DNA from: Korobacter sp963758505
Lineage (GTDB): Bacteria; Acidobacteriota; Terriglobia; Terriglobales; Acidobacteriaceae
Direction: 5' to 3'
Length of the DNA stretch: 64,000 nt
Assembly: GCA_963758505.1 (NCBI GenBank)
Contig: CAVWVJ010000003.1
Location: forward strand, 868,001-932,000
Part shown: piece after piece, positions 8,076-17,313 of the stretch
How the letters are laid out: every line of letters starts with the position of its first letter
Position numbering within the stretch: the stretch's first letter is position 1
Translations under genes and position numbers: made by a program
Notes under the pieces: model-generated
What the model saw: the letters and a program-made list of their open reading frames with translations, nothing else
Databases searched by the model: none
Told to the model about the DNA's origin: nothing

Positions 8076-8849
8076 ATGAGTGACGTCGAAACCCGCTGGC
8101 TCGGCGCCGATTCCATCCTGTTTGCCACGGCTCACCGGCCATGGCCTCTGCCCACCGCCCCTTGGGTAATGACCCAGCTCTGGAAAGACCTGCTCTTCCT
8201 GCACTACCCGGTGGACGCCGAACTGCTTCGCCCGCTGATTCCCGCAAAGCTAACGCTGGAGACTTACGACCACAAGGCGTGGGTGTCAGTGGTGCCGTTC
8301 CTGATTACCCGGCTTCGACCGCCGGGGGTTCCGGCAGTGCCCTGGCTCTCGAGTTTCCCGGAGCTGAACGTCCGAACCTACGTGACCTACGAAGGGAAAC
8401 CGGGAGTGTACTTCTTCAGCCTCGATGCCGGGAACCTCTCGGCGGTATGGGGAGCCCGGGTCTTCTACCGACTTCCGTACTGGCACGCCGATATGACGGT
8501 GGAGGGTAAGGGAACGGAACGGATCGAGTATCGCTCAAAGCGGATTCACGGGCCAAAACCGGCGGAGTTCGTGGCGAGCTATGGTCCGACGGCTCCGGTG
8601 CGTACGGCGGTGCCGGGCTCGCTGGCATCGTTCCTCACCGACCGGTATTGCCTTTATGCCTGGAACCGGGGGCGGCTCTACCGGAGTGAAATCCACCATT
8701 TGCCGTGGCCGCTGCAGCCGGCAGAATGGACGGTTGAGAAAAATACGATGACGGCGGTGGCAGGGATCGGGGTGGACGAGAGTGACGCGATTACTCAGTT
8801 CAGCCGAAAACTAAAGGTTCTACTCTGGGCGCCGGAGCGGTTGCACTAG
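8076..8849 (+). CDS. DUF2071 (YqjF-like) protein
   Basis: 257 residues. WKDLLFLHYPVDAELLRPLIP near residues 36-56, then VVPFLITRLRPPGVPAVPWLSSFPELNVRTYV and GKPGVYFFSLDA, are the hallmark blocks of DUF2071, a family related to acetoacetate decarboxylase-like folds with no established reaction. Soluble, no signal peptide. The start ATG follows the upstream stop by 17 bases. Confidence 0.85.
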   Translation: MSDVETRWLGADSILFATAHRPWPLPTAPWVMTQLWKDLLFLHYPVDAELLRPLIPAKLTLETYDHKAWVSVVPFLITRLRPPGVPAVPWLSSFPELNVRTYVTYEGKPGVYFFSLDAGNLSAVWGARVFYRLPYWHADMTVEGKGTERIEYRSKRIHGPKPAEFVASYGPTAPVRTAVPGSLASFLTDRYCLYAWNRGRLYRSEIHHLPWPLQPAEWTVEKNTMTAVAGIGVDESDAITQFSRKLKVLLWAPERLH

Positions 8850-8856
8850 CTTTCTG

Positions 8857-9228
8857 CTACTTACCTCGCGATCGCAGTCCGGGGAGCACAAGATAAGGAA
8901 TAGCTATTCCGCCGAGGATCATCCAGGCAAGGGCAGCACGCGCGGTGCCATCTTCTACTCTGAAACTATGCAAAGGCGAGTAGAGCACGTGCATGAAGAT
9001 GCCGGCGCTCAGAATCGATCCCAGGATACCCACCATCACCCCGAAGTGGGCGGCAATTCCAACGATCACGATGACAAAAAGTAGAGGTAAAAAGACGTTC
9101 CAGGAAAGATTGGAAAACAGATAAGCAGCGCCGCAGGCCAGTACCGAACAAAGCAGGAGGCCCAAGGTCGTGCGGGCGGTCCATTTGAGAGTATCCAAGA
9201 GAGCAGTCCTTTCGGCGCGCCGGTCCAT
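8857..9228 (-). CDS. Small membrane protein resembling DUF4118
   Basis: 123 residues with four hydrophobic segments (about 18-36, 44-60, 64-82, 101-116), including FLPLLFVIVIVGIAAHFGVMVGILGSIL. This resembles the DUF4118 membrane module found in KdpD-type sensor kinases, here free-standing with no kinase or sensory domain. Convergent with the DUF2071 gene, with 7 bases between the stops, and divergent from the antiporter. Confidence 0.65.
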   Translation of the reverse strand: MDRRAERTALLDTLKWTARTTLGLLLCSVLACGAAYLFSNLSWNVFLPLLFVIVIVGIAAHFGVMVGILGSILSAGIFMHVLYSPLHSFRVEDGTARAALAWMILGGIAIPYLVLPGLRSRGK

Positions 9229-9444
9229 GGCGTTGTGAACCCGGTTATGACGCGATTGACTCTCAGGATTTCATTAAAGCCGTGTGACACCGCAATTTTC
9301 GAGAGCGGCAGGGTATGAATTTCCAGAGGCAGCAACTCGCGAAAATTCGCGAAGGTGCTTTGCTATTTACTATCCGAGCGGGCCTTTCGTAACAGACAAT
9401 CTTTTGCAGCCTTCGCATCGTACTTCCGGTGAAGGCTTTCCCGA

Positions 9445-10641
9445 ATGCCGCACGGTACTGAAACACTTCTTCTGCAGTTGTTCACCATCTTTGTCTGGGC
9501 GAAGGCTTTCGGTGAAATCTTCGAGAGGTTGCGCCTACCTGCTGTACTGGGTGAGATTTTGGCCGGGGTGGTGCTCGGCCCATTCGCCACCAAGCTGATT
9601 GAACCTTCGGACACGATCGTATCGATGGCCGAAATCGGCGCGATCTTTCTGTTGTTCTCGGTCGGGCTCGATACCAGCCCCAAAGATCTGATTAAAGTAG
9701 GCCGGACGTCGCTCAACGTGGCGCTGGCGGGAATCGCCTTTCCATTCCTGATGGGATTCATCTACCTCAAGCTGCGTCATGAGGCGACGCACGAAGCGGC
9801 TTTCGTGGCGGCGGCGATGGTGGCGACCAGTGTCGGAATCACGGCGCGGGTCTTGAGCGACCTCCACGTCATCAAGAGCCACACCTCCCAGGTGATTCTC
9901 GGCGCGGCGGTCTTTGACGACATTCTCGGCATGATCCTGCTGACCATCGTGGTCAGCCTTGCGGAGGGCACCGGGATCCAATACATCCACCTGGGGATCG
10001 TGGCGGCGGAAGCGATCGGCTTTTCGCTGATCATGATTTTCCTGGCGCCTACGGTGGTCGGGCGCATGGAACCGGGGCTGCAGCGCATGTCGACGAACAA
10101 TGCGCCGCTGATTCTCGCCCTGGCGATCTGTCTCGGCTTCTCCGTGCTGGCGACGAAGATCGGCATGGCGGCGATTATCGGCGCGTTCTTCGCGGGATTG
10201 ATCTTCTCCGACTACTCACCGCGCTGGCGGCTCGATTCGCCGGTGCGAGGCATCACCGAATTTCTCACGCCCTTCTTCTTCTTCACCATGGGCGCGCGGC
10301 TGGACCTGCACGTGTTCACCCCGGACCTGATCTGGGCGGCAGCCATCGTAGCGTTCCTTGCGCTGGTATCGAAGGTGGTCGGCTGCGGTTTGCCGGTCCT
10401 GCATGAAGGCTGGCGTACGGCATTGAAAGTCGGGGTAGGCATGACGCCGCGCGGCGAGGTGGCGCTGATCGTGGCGCTGATCGGGCTGCAGATGAACATG
10501 GTCTCGCAGCGGGCCTATGCGATCGTGATCCTGATGACCGCGATTACGACCATTCTGCCCCCGCCCTTCCTGCGCATCCTGTTCCGCGATGAAATGCTGG
10601 ACTCCGAAGAGGAAGAAGCGGCTGTTCCGGCAGACGTGTAG
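9445..10641 (+). CDS. Cation/proton antiporter (CPA2 family)
   Basis: 398 residues with about 11-12 membrane helices and no TrkA/RCK regulatory domain. The first helices carry LPAVLGEILAGVVLGP, the family signature. The ion-binding pair is visible as Asp158-Asp159 in GAAVFDDILGMI, and MTPRGEVALIVA appears near the C-terminus. It should exchange Na+ or K+ for protons across the inner membrane. Start ATG 9445 is the only sensible one. The 216-bp gap to the divergent DUF4118 gene shows no clear promoter. Confidence 0.92.
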   Translation: MPHGTETLLLQLFTIFVWAKAFGEIFERLRLPAVLGEILAGVVLGPFATKLIEPSDTIVSMAEIGAIFLLFSVGLDTSPKDLIKVGRTSLNVALAGIAFPFLMGFIYLKLRHEATHEAAFVAAAMVATSVGITARVLSDLHVIKSHTSQVILGAAVFDDILGMILLTIVVSLAEGTGIQYIHLGIVAAEAIGFSLIMIFLAPTVVGRMEPGLQRMSTNNAPLILALAICLGFSVLATKIGMAAIIGAFFAGLIFSDYSPRWRLDSPVRGITEFLTPFFFFTMGARLDLHVFTPDLIWAAAIVAFLALVSKVVGCGLPVLHEGWRTALKVGVGMTPRGEVALIVALIGLQMNMVSQRAYAIVILMTAITTILPPPFLRILFRDEMLDSEEEEAAVPADV

Positions 10642-10660
10642 ATGCTTTGCGGGATTGCTG

Positions 10661-10852
10661 TTAGTGGGGTATTGCGTCGGCGAGGAAGGGCAGCCGGATC
10701 GAACCCTGGTGTTTATTTTCCTGGATGTGGTCCCACACGAAGTGGTCGGCGAGCCATACGGCCTGGCGGTTCGCCAAGGCGATATTCTCCTGTCCGGGTC
10801 GATGCTGGATGGAATATTGGTGGCCACACTTTTCACAGGTGACCGTAGCCAT
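10661..10852 (-). CDS. Small putative zinc-ribbon protein
   Basis: 63 residues from ATG at 10852. MATVTCEKCGHQYSIQHRPG carries one CxxC pair typical of half a zinc ribbon, but a second pair is absent, so metal binding would need His residues (HQYSIQH, DHFVWDH) or a dimer. A longer frame to 10930 overlaps the RRM gene. It is probably co-transcribed downstream of the RRM gene (71 bp gap). No known function. Confidence 0.55.
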   Translation of the reverse strand: MATVTCEKCGHQYSIQHRPGQENIALANRQAVWLADHFVWDHIQENKHQGSIRLPFLADAIPH

Positions 10853-10923
10853 CGTCGTATTCAGTTGCGGGAGTTCCGTCTGACGGACGCGCTTGGCGTT
10901 CCCGTGATCCTTCCCGGTGGCAG

Positions 10924-11244
10924 TTACCATCGAGGCTCGCGATGGGGTTTCTTGTCGCGATAGTTATCCCGGCCGCTGCCACGCACGTTGCCGCGCTCGC
11001 TCTTCGGACGTGCTTCGCTGACATTCAGTGGCCGGCCAGCGGAGTCGGAACCGTTCAAAGCCTCGATCGCCTTGGCAGCCTCAGCGTCGTCCTTCATCTC
11101 CACAAATCCAAAACCGCGGGCTCGTCCCGTATCGCGATCGGTGACGATGGCGACACTTTCCACTTGTCCAAACGGCTCAAACATTTGACGCAAGTGTTCC
11201 TCGGTCACGGTGAACGCGAAATTCCCGACAAAAATCTTTTTCAT
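10924..11244 (-). CDS. RNA-binding protein with one RRM domain
   Basis: 106 residues. RNP2 is KIFVGNF (3-9) and RNP1 is RGFGFVEM (43-50), giving a complete RRM of about 80 residues, followed by a basic Arg/Gly tail (RGNVRGSGRDNYRDKK). Bacterial single-RRM proteins bind single-stranded RNA and are often cold-induced. GAAG lies 9-12 bases upstream of the ATG. The gene is followed by the zinc-ribbon ORF. Confidence 0.93.
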   Translation of the reverse strand: MKKIFVGNFAFTVTEEHLRQMFEPFGQVESVAIVTDRDTGRARGFGFVEMKDDAEAAKAIEALNGSDSAGRPLNVSEARPKSERGNVRGSGRDNYRDKKPHREPRW

Positions 11245-11256
11245 CTGAACTTCTTT

Positions 11257-11547
11257 CTAGACTGCCTGCGGTAGTGGCTGGGGAGCTTCCGTCACTTGGC
11301 CATTCGCGTCGACGGTAAGGGAGCGGGGCAAAAACTTGGGGTCGAATTCGATGCCCTGCTGCGAGAAAGACATCGCCGTCTTTACCAGGCTTTGGCGCTT
11401 CTTTTGCAGTTTTCCGAGGGCGGAGGTGCGCTCGCTCTCGAATTCAAACTTCTCGAACTGGCGGCAATAGCTGATCTTGCGGTCGTAAAGATCGATTTCC
11501 TTGTGAATGTCGGCCAAATGGTATTTCGTGGGCGAATAAGTTTGCAC
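11257..11547 (-). CDS. Small helical protein of unknown function
   Basis: 96 residues, rich in Lys, Glu, Gln and aromatic residues, probably coiled (LADIHKEIDLYDRKISYCRQFEKF). No membrane segment. Its stop is 12 bases before the start of the RRM gene, so the two probably share a transcript. I do not recognise the family. Confidence 0.55.
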   Translation of the reverse strand: MQTYSPTKYHLADIHKEIDLYDRKISYCRQFEKFEFESERTSALGKLQKKRQSLVKTAMSFSQQGIEFDPKFLPRSLTVDANGQVTEAPQPLPQAV

Positions 11548-12010
11548 GGGATCCTCTTGTGGTGGCTGCTGGGTTCGGGGAAGCGGTCGGGGCCGTACTC
11601 GCGCTAAGGAGGGAACAACTTCAGACAGGCTGACTTAGTTCAGTGAATCTGAAAGGCAAGAAGGATTACTCGCCCAGTCTTAACGCTAAGCTTCGGAGTA
11701 TCGATTGTCAAGACAGTGATTCTGGTCCGGGAGTGAGGCAAACCCACCACCGCAGCCGGCGTCATCGCCAGGAGGACAGAGCCCGGCGTGACATTTGTTG
11801 TGTTTGTCCACGCCGCAGAATTGCAATTCCCACGTCGCCACGCTCCTGCGGGGGACAACAAGGAGGGCGATGAAAGGTAGAGCGGCCAGGGGGCAGACCG
11901 CGGCGTGGACCCCGATTTCGTTTGCCGCGCAGCGTCAACGCGCAGCAAAAATGCGCGCACTGATGCTTGCTGGAAAGCAATGAACGGGAAAATTGGTTGT
12001 CGAACGCGTC
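11548..12010. other. Gap of 463 bp with a decayed repeat and no convincing gene
   Basis: A degenerate family A copy lies at 11829-11862 (CCCACGTCGCCACGCTCC then GGACAACAAG). A minus-strand open frame over 11640-12065 has a low-quality sequence and crosses the neighbouring gene. Its C-terminal part could be a gene remnant, but nothing supports a call. Confidence 0.45.
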
Positions 12011-12556
12011 CTAGGGAAGCAGGTGATGTTTGTGTTTCGGCGACTGCTCGGCCAAATCGCCGCACGTGTGCGAGACGGAGGCGACATAGTTCTCAAGCTG
12101 GCCTTCTTTCTTCTGCTGCATCAAGCCGTCGAGAAATTCAAAGCGGGCGTTTTTGTCCACTTTCAGGATCGATTCGTACGCCTTGAGGGTGCCCTCGACG
12201 CCGGCGGTCTGGATCTTCACCGGATCTTTTACCTTGGGGTGCTGAATCATGAAGGCGGCGGAGGAATACAGAAACTGCATGGATAGTTGATTGTTGTAAT
12301 TCTGGTTGGCAGTCTGCAACGGGGTGCTGATCACGCAGTCGCAGAGTTCGACATGCAGATCGGGAACGTGCACGATGAAATCGGCCGCCCACTGCCGCTG
12401 TTGCACCGCACTGAAAGCCAGGGGCTTGATCTCCAGGTCGCGGGTAACGCGCACAAATTTCACGCGCTGTTTTGTCGTCGAGACCGCATGGGGGCTGGCA
12501 TACGCGGACAGGGACATCGCGGCAACGATCAGGAGCCCAGGGAACAGGTTTTTCAT
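12011..12556 (-). CDS. Secreted protein of unknown function
   Basis: 181 residues from ATG at 12556. The signal peptide MKNLFPGLLIVAAMSLSAYAS is clear, so I prefer this start to the longer frame. The mature part has two close cysteines (VELCDCVIST) and one more near the end (SHTCGDLAE), and ends in a His/Lys-rich HKHHLLP. No family recognised. Its start is 234 bp from that of bamA, and the two are divergent. Confidence 0.7.
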   Translation of the reverse strand: MKNLFPGLLIVAAMSLSAYASPHAVSTTKQRVKFVRVTRDLEIKPLAFSAVQQRQWAADFIVHVPDLHVELCDCVISTPLQTANQNYNNQLSMQFLYSSAAFMIQHPKVKDPVKIQTAGVEGTLKAYESILKVDKNARFEFLDGLMQQKKEGQLENYVASVSHTCGDLAEQSPKHKHHLLP

Positions 12557-12764
12557 GCGCACCCCGCTGGCCAAAGCCTCCTCGATCTCTGCACGATGCA
12601 AGGAAGCGATTGGAATTGCGGTAATCATACGCCTTCTGTGTGCTACTGAAAACCCAAGCAGCGCGTCGAAATGGACGGGAGTGCTGTCAAACCGTGGAAC
12701 GCATTCCCGAAACGTGATGGGCTGAGGCGCGCTTCCGCTACGCATGTCACGATGTGTAAACCTT

Positions 12765-12792
12765 TTAGACGTGAGCGGCTGTACCGTATAAT
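12765..12792 (+). promoter_or_regulatory. Promoter-like element overlapping the bamA start
   Basis: TTAGAC (12765-12770), a 16-bp spacer and a perfect TATAAT (12787-12792). The ATG chosen for bamA at 12791 overlaps the -10, so either the promoter is fortuitous or translation starts elsewhere. No ribosome site precedes the ATG. Confidence 0.35.
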
Positions 12793-15691
12793 GACCCTTC
12801 CTCATTCCAGGTATAAAGAGGTCTTTCCTATTCTGAGCAATCTTACGGTTAGACCTGCGGTCGCCTCGGGCCGCGGGAAGCAGTGGCGAGTTGTTTTGTT
12901 CTTTTTATTTTCGCTATTGCTCAGTGGTTTCGTGTACGCGCAAGAGGGCGTAATCCAGGACATTCGCATTCATGGTAACCGCCGCATTCCCGCCGACACG
13001 ATCAAGGCGCGCATGTTCACCCATCCGGGAGACGTGTACGACCAGGCTGGCCTCGAACGTGACTTCAACGCTCTCTGGAATACCGGCTATTTCGACGATG
13101 TGCGCATTGAACGCGAGCAGACCGACAAAGGCTGGCTGATTCACGTTTACGTAAAAGAAAAGCCGACGATTCGCGAAATCAAATACGAAGGCCTGAACTC
13201 GGTCACGCAGAGCGACGTGCTCGACAAATTCAAGGAACGGAAGGTCGGACTCTCGCAGGAGAGCCAGTACGATCCGACGCGGGTGAAGAAAGCGGAAGTG
13301 GTGATCAAGGATCTGCTGGCCTCGCACGGCCGGCAGTTTGCGACGATCCGTACCGAGGTTCACCCGATCCCGCCGGCGGCGGTTTCGATCACTTTCGTTG
13401 TGAAGGAAGGACCCAAGGTCAAAGTCGGCAAGATCATCTTCGAGGGCAACAAGAACCTGAAACCGCGCGAGTTGCGCTCGGCCATGAAGAACCTGAAGCC
13501 GATCGGCATCCCGCACTCCATCTTCCTCGAAGGCCTGTTCGCCCGCACCTTCGATTCGACCAAGCTGGAAGAAGACGCCGAACGCGTGCGTTACGAGTAC
13601 CAGACCCAAGGCTATTTCAAGGCGATCGTCAGCGATCCGAAGACGAAGATCCGCGATGTCAGCGGCGTGCGCTGGTATATGCCCTGGAAGAGCTCGCAAG
13701 GCAAGGTGGTCGACATCACCATGCCGGTGGAAGAAGGCGAGCGCTACAAGCTGAAAGAAATTGTTTTTACCGGCAACAAGGCCCTCACCAACACGAAGGC
13801 CCTGCGTACCCTCTTCAAGATGAAGGACGGGGACTGGTTCAATACGGAGCTGGTGCGTAAAGGCCTCGACGATTTGAAGAAGGCCTACGGCGAATACGGC
13901 TACATCAACTTCACGGGCGTGCCGGATACGGTATTCGACGACAAGAATAAAACCATCACCTTGAAGATCGACATCGACGAAGGCAAGCAGTTCTTCGTCC
14001 GCCGTATAGAGTTCGTGGGAAACACCACGACCCGCGACAAGGTCATCCGCCGCGAACTCGCGCTGGAAGAAGGCCAGATTTACAACAGCCGTTTGTGGGA
14101 ACTGAGCCTGCTGCGTCTCAACCAATTGCAGTATTTCGAGCCGCTGAAGCCTGACCAGGACTCCGAGACCAAGCAGAACAACCAGGACAACACCATCGAC
14201 CTGACCCTGAAGGTGAGGGAAAAGGGCAAGAATTCGATTGGGTTGACGGGCGGCGTCAGCGGTCTCGCCGGTTCATTTATTGGCCTGAATTACACGACCA
14301 ACAATCTTCTCGGCAAAGGCGAAACGCTGCAGTTGGAGGCCAACATCGGCCAGTTCGAACGCAACGTGCAGTTCGGATTTACCGAGCCGTACATGTTCGA
14401 TCGTCCGCTGCAACTCGGCTTCACGGTGTTCAGCAGCAAATACAACTACAATTATGCGAAGCAGTTGGCCATCTCGGAAGGCCAGCAGTTGAACCTTTCG
14501 CAAGGCGTTCTCGATACGCTGCAGAATTACTCGCAAGCTACAACCGGGTTTACGATCTCGAGCAGCTATCCTTTGCATCGTTCATTTAAGCGGCTGGGGT
14601 TGAGTTACACCTTCAGCGATTCGTCGATCCAGACGTATTCCACGGCGTCGGCGGACTACTTCCAGTTCCTGGCTTTCCGCAACGTCAGCGGGCCGAACGC
14701 ACTTTCGGGCATCCTGACCAGTAAGGTCACCCCGAGCTTCACCTGGAATCGCATCGACAACCCGCAGCGTCCGCATAGCGGATCCAGTTACTTCCTGGCA
14801 GCGGACATCTCGGGTCTCGGCGGAAACGTGCAGATGATCCGCCCGATCACGGAGTACAAGCGCTTCATCCCAGTGAACCATCGCCGGAATGTGTTGGGTT
14901 TCCGCTTGCAGGGATCATTCGTCACCGGCTATGCCGGAAACGTGGCGCCGCCCTTTGAACGCTTTTACATGGGCGGCGAGAACGATCTGCGCGGCTTCGA
15001 CATCCGCTCCGTCTCTCCGATCGCGTTCCTAACGGACTTGACGTCGATTGCGCTCACCAACCCGGACGGCACAACCGTGCCGCTGGATCCCCTGCATCCG
15101 GGGCGCGGTGCTTACACGGTGACGATCCCGGTGCAGCGTATTATTTATCCGGGCGGCGATACCAGCGTCGTGTCGAACCTGGAATACCGCGTGCCCATCG
15201 CTGGGCCGGTCACGCTGGCCGCCTTCGTGGATACCGGATGGGACTTCGTGGCGCTGCAATCGCAGTTGCGCATCAGCGACACGCAGTACGACACCCTGGC
15301 GAGCACGGTCTTCGGATGCGTGCAGAGCCCGCTGTATCCCCAGAGCCTGGGCTGTACTGGTCCGACCGATCCCAGCCACTTCCTGGGAAGCGCGCTGAGC
15401 CACTACATCACGCCGGTAGATAAGACGAATTACCAGACGCGCATGTCCACGGGCCTGGAGTTACAGGTCATCATGCCGGTGGTGAATGCGCCGTTCCGCA
15501 TTTACTACGCTTACAACCCGATGCGCATGGATACCACCACGACGACACCCACGCCGATTACCCGCAGCATGTTCCCGGCGGGGGCGGCAGGAGACTACAC
15601 GTACAAACAGGCGATCTCGCTCTATAACCCGTCTTACCTGTTGCGTGAACCGTTGAAGACCTTCCGCTTCACGGTCGCGACGACGTTCTAG
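12791..15691 (+). CDS. bamA: Outer-membrane protein assembly factor BamA (Omp85)
   Basis: Central pore-forming component that folds beta-barrel proteins into the outer membrane. From ATG 12791 the product is 966 residues, somewhat longer than the usual 750-850. After a signal segment ending LLLSGFVYAQ come five POTRA units (first: VIQDIRIHGNRRIPADTIKARM). Then a C-terminal 16-strand barrel begins about GLTGGVSGLAGSFIGLNY, with the conserved lid-loop motif as LRGFDIRS, and the protein ends in FRFTVATTF with the terminal Phe typical of barrel proteins. A short insert DGTTVPLDPLHPGRG lies in a barrel loop. The start is uncertain because a TATAAT overlaps it. ompH follows in the same direction. 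Confidence 0.94.
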   Translation: MTLPHSRYKEVFPILSNLTVRPAVASGRGKQWRVVLFFLFSLLLSGFVYAQEGVIQDIRIHGNRRIPADTIKARMFTHPGDVYDQAGLERDFNALWNTGYFDDVRIEREQTDKGWLIHVYVKEKPTIREIKYEGLNSVTQSDVLDKFKERKVGLSQESQYDPTRVKKAEVVIKDLLASHGRQFATIRTEVHPIPPAAVSITFVVKEGPKVKVGKIIFEGNKNLKPRELRSAMKNLKPIGIPHSIFLEGLFARTFDSTKLEEDAERVRYEYQTQGYFKAIVSDPKTKIRDVSGVRWYMPWKSSQGKVVDITMPVEEGERYKLKEIVFTGNKALTNTKALRTLFKMKDGDWFNTELVRKGLDDLKKAYGEYGYINFTGVPDTVFDDKNKTITLKIDIDEGKQFFVRRIEFVGNTTTRDKVIRRELALEEGQIYNSRLWELSLLRLNQLQYFEPLKPDQDSETKQNNQDNTIDLTLKVREKGKNSIGLTGGVSGLAGSFIGLNYTTNNLLGKGETLQLEANIGQFERNVQFGFTEPYMFDRPLQLGFTVFSSKYNYNYAKQLAISEGQQLNLSQGVLDTLQNYSQATTGFTISSSYPLHRSFKRLGLSYTFSDSSIQTYSTASADYFQFLAFRNVSGPNALSGILTSKVTPSFTWNRIDNPQRPHSGSSYFLAADISGLGGNVQMIRPITEYKRFIPVNHRRNVLGFRLQGSFVTGYAGNVAPPFERFYMGGENDLRGFDIRSVSPIAFLTDLTSIALTNPDGTTVPLDPLHPGRGAYTVTIPVQRIIYPGGDTSVVSNLEYRVPIAGPVTLAAFVDTGWDFVALQSQLRISDTQYDTLASTVFGCVQSPLYPQSLGCTGPTDPSHFLGSALSHYITPVDKTNYQTRMSTGLELQVIMPVVNAPFRIYYAYNPMRMDTTTTTPTPITRSMFPAGAAGDYTYKQAISLYNPSYLLREPLKTFRFTVATTF

Positions 15692-15710
15692 GCGAGGGAA
15701 ACGCCACTTT

Positions 15711-15749
15711 AGGGCCCTGCGGTGTACTCAGCGGCTACCGCAGGGCCCT
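15711..15749. terminator. Strong hairpin between bamA and ompH
   Basis: AGGGCCCTGCGGT (15711-15723) pairs perfectly with ACCGCAGGGCCCT (15737-15749) around a 13-nt loop. No T-run follows, so it may act as an attenuator or mRNA stabiliser rather than an intrinsic terminator. Confidence 0.6.
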
Positions 15750-15952
15750 CCCATACGTCAATAGGTTTGACGCTGGAGGAGCTCAGAACCTATAATTTCT
15801 GGTATCCGCACCGCTGATTTTTCCGAGCCGTTTGGGCGTTCCAGTCCGACGTGCTGGTGAAGGAAGTGGAACCTGACCGGGTGTCCGCTTCAGTCCTGCC
15901 GCTGGAAATTTCTGAGGAATTCCCGGAGCACCTCAAGGAGTTCAAGACCCGA

Positions 15953-16636
15953 ATGAAACGCAAGTTTGCATGCCTTCTCGCTACTCTCCTTTTCACGCTG
16001 ACATTGAATTTGTCGGCGCAGGCCGCACCGGCCGCTTCGTCGGCTGCAGCGCCGACAACCGCCGCCGCGACGACCCCGGGCGCGGGCAAAGTCGGCATTA
16101 TCGATGTACAGCAAGTCATTGTTGCGACCAACGAAGGGCAGCGCGATTTTGAAGCGCTGCAGAAAAAGTTCGACCCCAAGCGGAACGAACTCCAGGGCAT
16201 GAGCAAGGAAGTGGACACGCTCAAGAGCCAGCTCAACACCCAGGGCGAGAAGATGAACGAAGAAGCTCGCGCCAAGCTGGTAAAGGACATCGAGGCCAAG
16301 CAGAAGCTTCTTCAGCGCCAGGCGGAAGACGCCCAGAACGAATTCCAGCAGGAACAGAACACCATCGCGCAACGCATCCTGCAGAAGCTCGGCCCGGTGA
16401 TCGACAAGTACGCGAAGGAAAACGCTTTCGGACTGTTGATCGACTCGTCGAACCCGTGGCCGCAGGGTCCGGTGCTCTGGGCAAACCAAGCAGTGGACAT
16501 CAGCAAGGCGATCGTTGACCAATACAACTCGGTGTCGGGCGTGCCGGCGCAACCGAAGCCCGCGTCGGGCGCAGGTCCCAGCAAGCCAGCCGGTGTGACT
16601 CCTGCCGCGAAGACTCCGCAAAAGCCGGGTCAGTAG
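15953..16636 (+). CDS. OmpH/Skp-family periplasmic chaperone
   Basis: 227 residues from ATG 15953 (AAGGAG at 15935-15940). The signal peptide MKRKFACLLATLLFTLTLNL precedes an Ala/Thr/Pro-rich linker, then VGIIDVQQVIVATNEGQRDFEALQKKF, the start of the OmpH domain. A long coiled-coil tentacle (residues about 90-160) and YAKENAFGLLIDSS follow. The C-terminal 30 residues are Pro/Ala/Lys-rich. Skp holds unfolded outer-membrane proteins for the Bam machine, which fits the position behind bamA. Confidence 0.9.
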   Translation: MKRKFACLLATLLFTLTLNLSAQAAPAASSAAAPTTAAATTPGAGKVGIIDVQQVIVATNEGQRDFEALQKKFDPKRNELQGMSKEVDTLKSQLNTQGEKMNEEARAKLVKDIEAKQKLLQRQAEDAQNEFQQEQNTIAQRILQKLGPVIDKYAKENAFGLLIDSSNPWPQGPVLWANQAVDISKAIVDQYNSVSGVPAQPKPASGAGPSKPAGVTPAAKTPQKPGQ

Positions 16637-16662
16637 TTTCCATACACTCCGGGAATCCAAGA

Positions 16663-16690
16663 GGCCGCCACAAGGCGGCCTTTTTCTTTT
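16663..16690 (+). terminator. Intrinsic terminator of ompH
   Basis: GGCCGCC (16663-16669), loop ACAA, GGCGGCC (16674-16680), followed by TTTTTCTTTT. A textbook Rho-independent terminator 27 bases after the stop codon. Confidence 0.93.
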
Positions 16691-16726
16691 GACAGCCTCT
16701 GTCCCGCAGGTGCAGAGTGTCACGCC

Positions 16727-17188
16727 ATGCCTCCGGTCTCGGCCTCTCCGGCGCAACAACTGGCTGGATTTATCGCCAAGTTCGATCCCAAACTCACCAG
16801 GGTCATCCGCGCCTGCCGTAGCGCCTTGCGCAAGCGTTTCCCCAGCGCCATCGAGATCGTGTACGACAACTACAATTTTTTTGTGATCGGGTACAGCGCT
16901 ACCCGCCGATCGTCCGATTGCATCGTTTCGCTGGTTGCGAATTCAAAGGGCGTAGGCCTGTCCTTTTACTACGGCGCCACCCTGAAGGATCCAAACAAAA
17001 TCCTGCTCGGCAGCGGGAATCAGAACCGGTTCATCCGCCTCGAACAAGGCGCGGCGACGCTCGCCAGACCCGAAGTACAGGATTTGATCGATGCCGCCGT
17101 CGCGCAGGCAAAGACGCCGTTGCTGAAGGGCGGCAGAGGAGACCTGATTATCAAATCAGTTTCCGCGAAGCAACGCCCGCGACGTTGA
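16727..17188 (+). CDS. DUF1801-domain protein
   Basis: 153 residues. RVIRACRSALRKRFPSAIEIVYDNYNFFVIGYS and the later GVGLSFYYGATLKDPNKILLG match the DUF1801 (YdhG-like) fold, a small cytoplasmic family of unproven function. The ATG follows the ompH terminator by 36 bases, so it should have its own promoter. TonB-like gene follows at 126 bp. Confidence 0.75.
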   Translation: MPPVSASPAQQLAGFIAKFDPKLTRVIRACRSALRKRFPSAIEIVYDNYNFFVIGYSATRRSSDCIVSLVANSKGVGLSFYYGATLKDPNKILLGSGNQNRFIRLEQGAATLARPEVQDLIDAAVAQAKTPLLKGGRGDLIIKSVSAKQRPRR

Positions 17189-17313
17189 TTGCGGAGAGTG
17201 CAATCACATTGGTCTCCAGCCCTTCGCAATTTGTTCCCGCTTTATTTTTTCTTTCCCCCCGGAAATCGGCGCACCCCTCGGTGTCTGTTCCTGCAACCAC
17301 ACAGGAGCCCACC

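Noticed and set aside
11640..12065. A 141-residue minus-strand protein
   Set aside because: It overlaps the end of the secreted-protein gene, crosses a repeat and has no coherent fold or start. At most a remnant.
12914..14125. A 403-residue minus-strand frame
   Set aside because: It is antisense to the POTRA region of bamA, with repetitive Ala/Val/Glu/Arg composition and no family.
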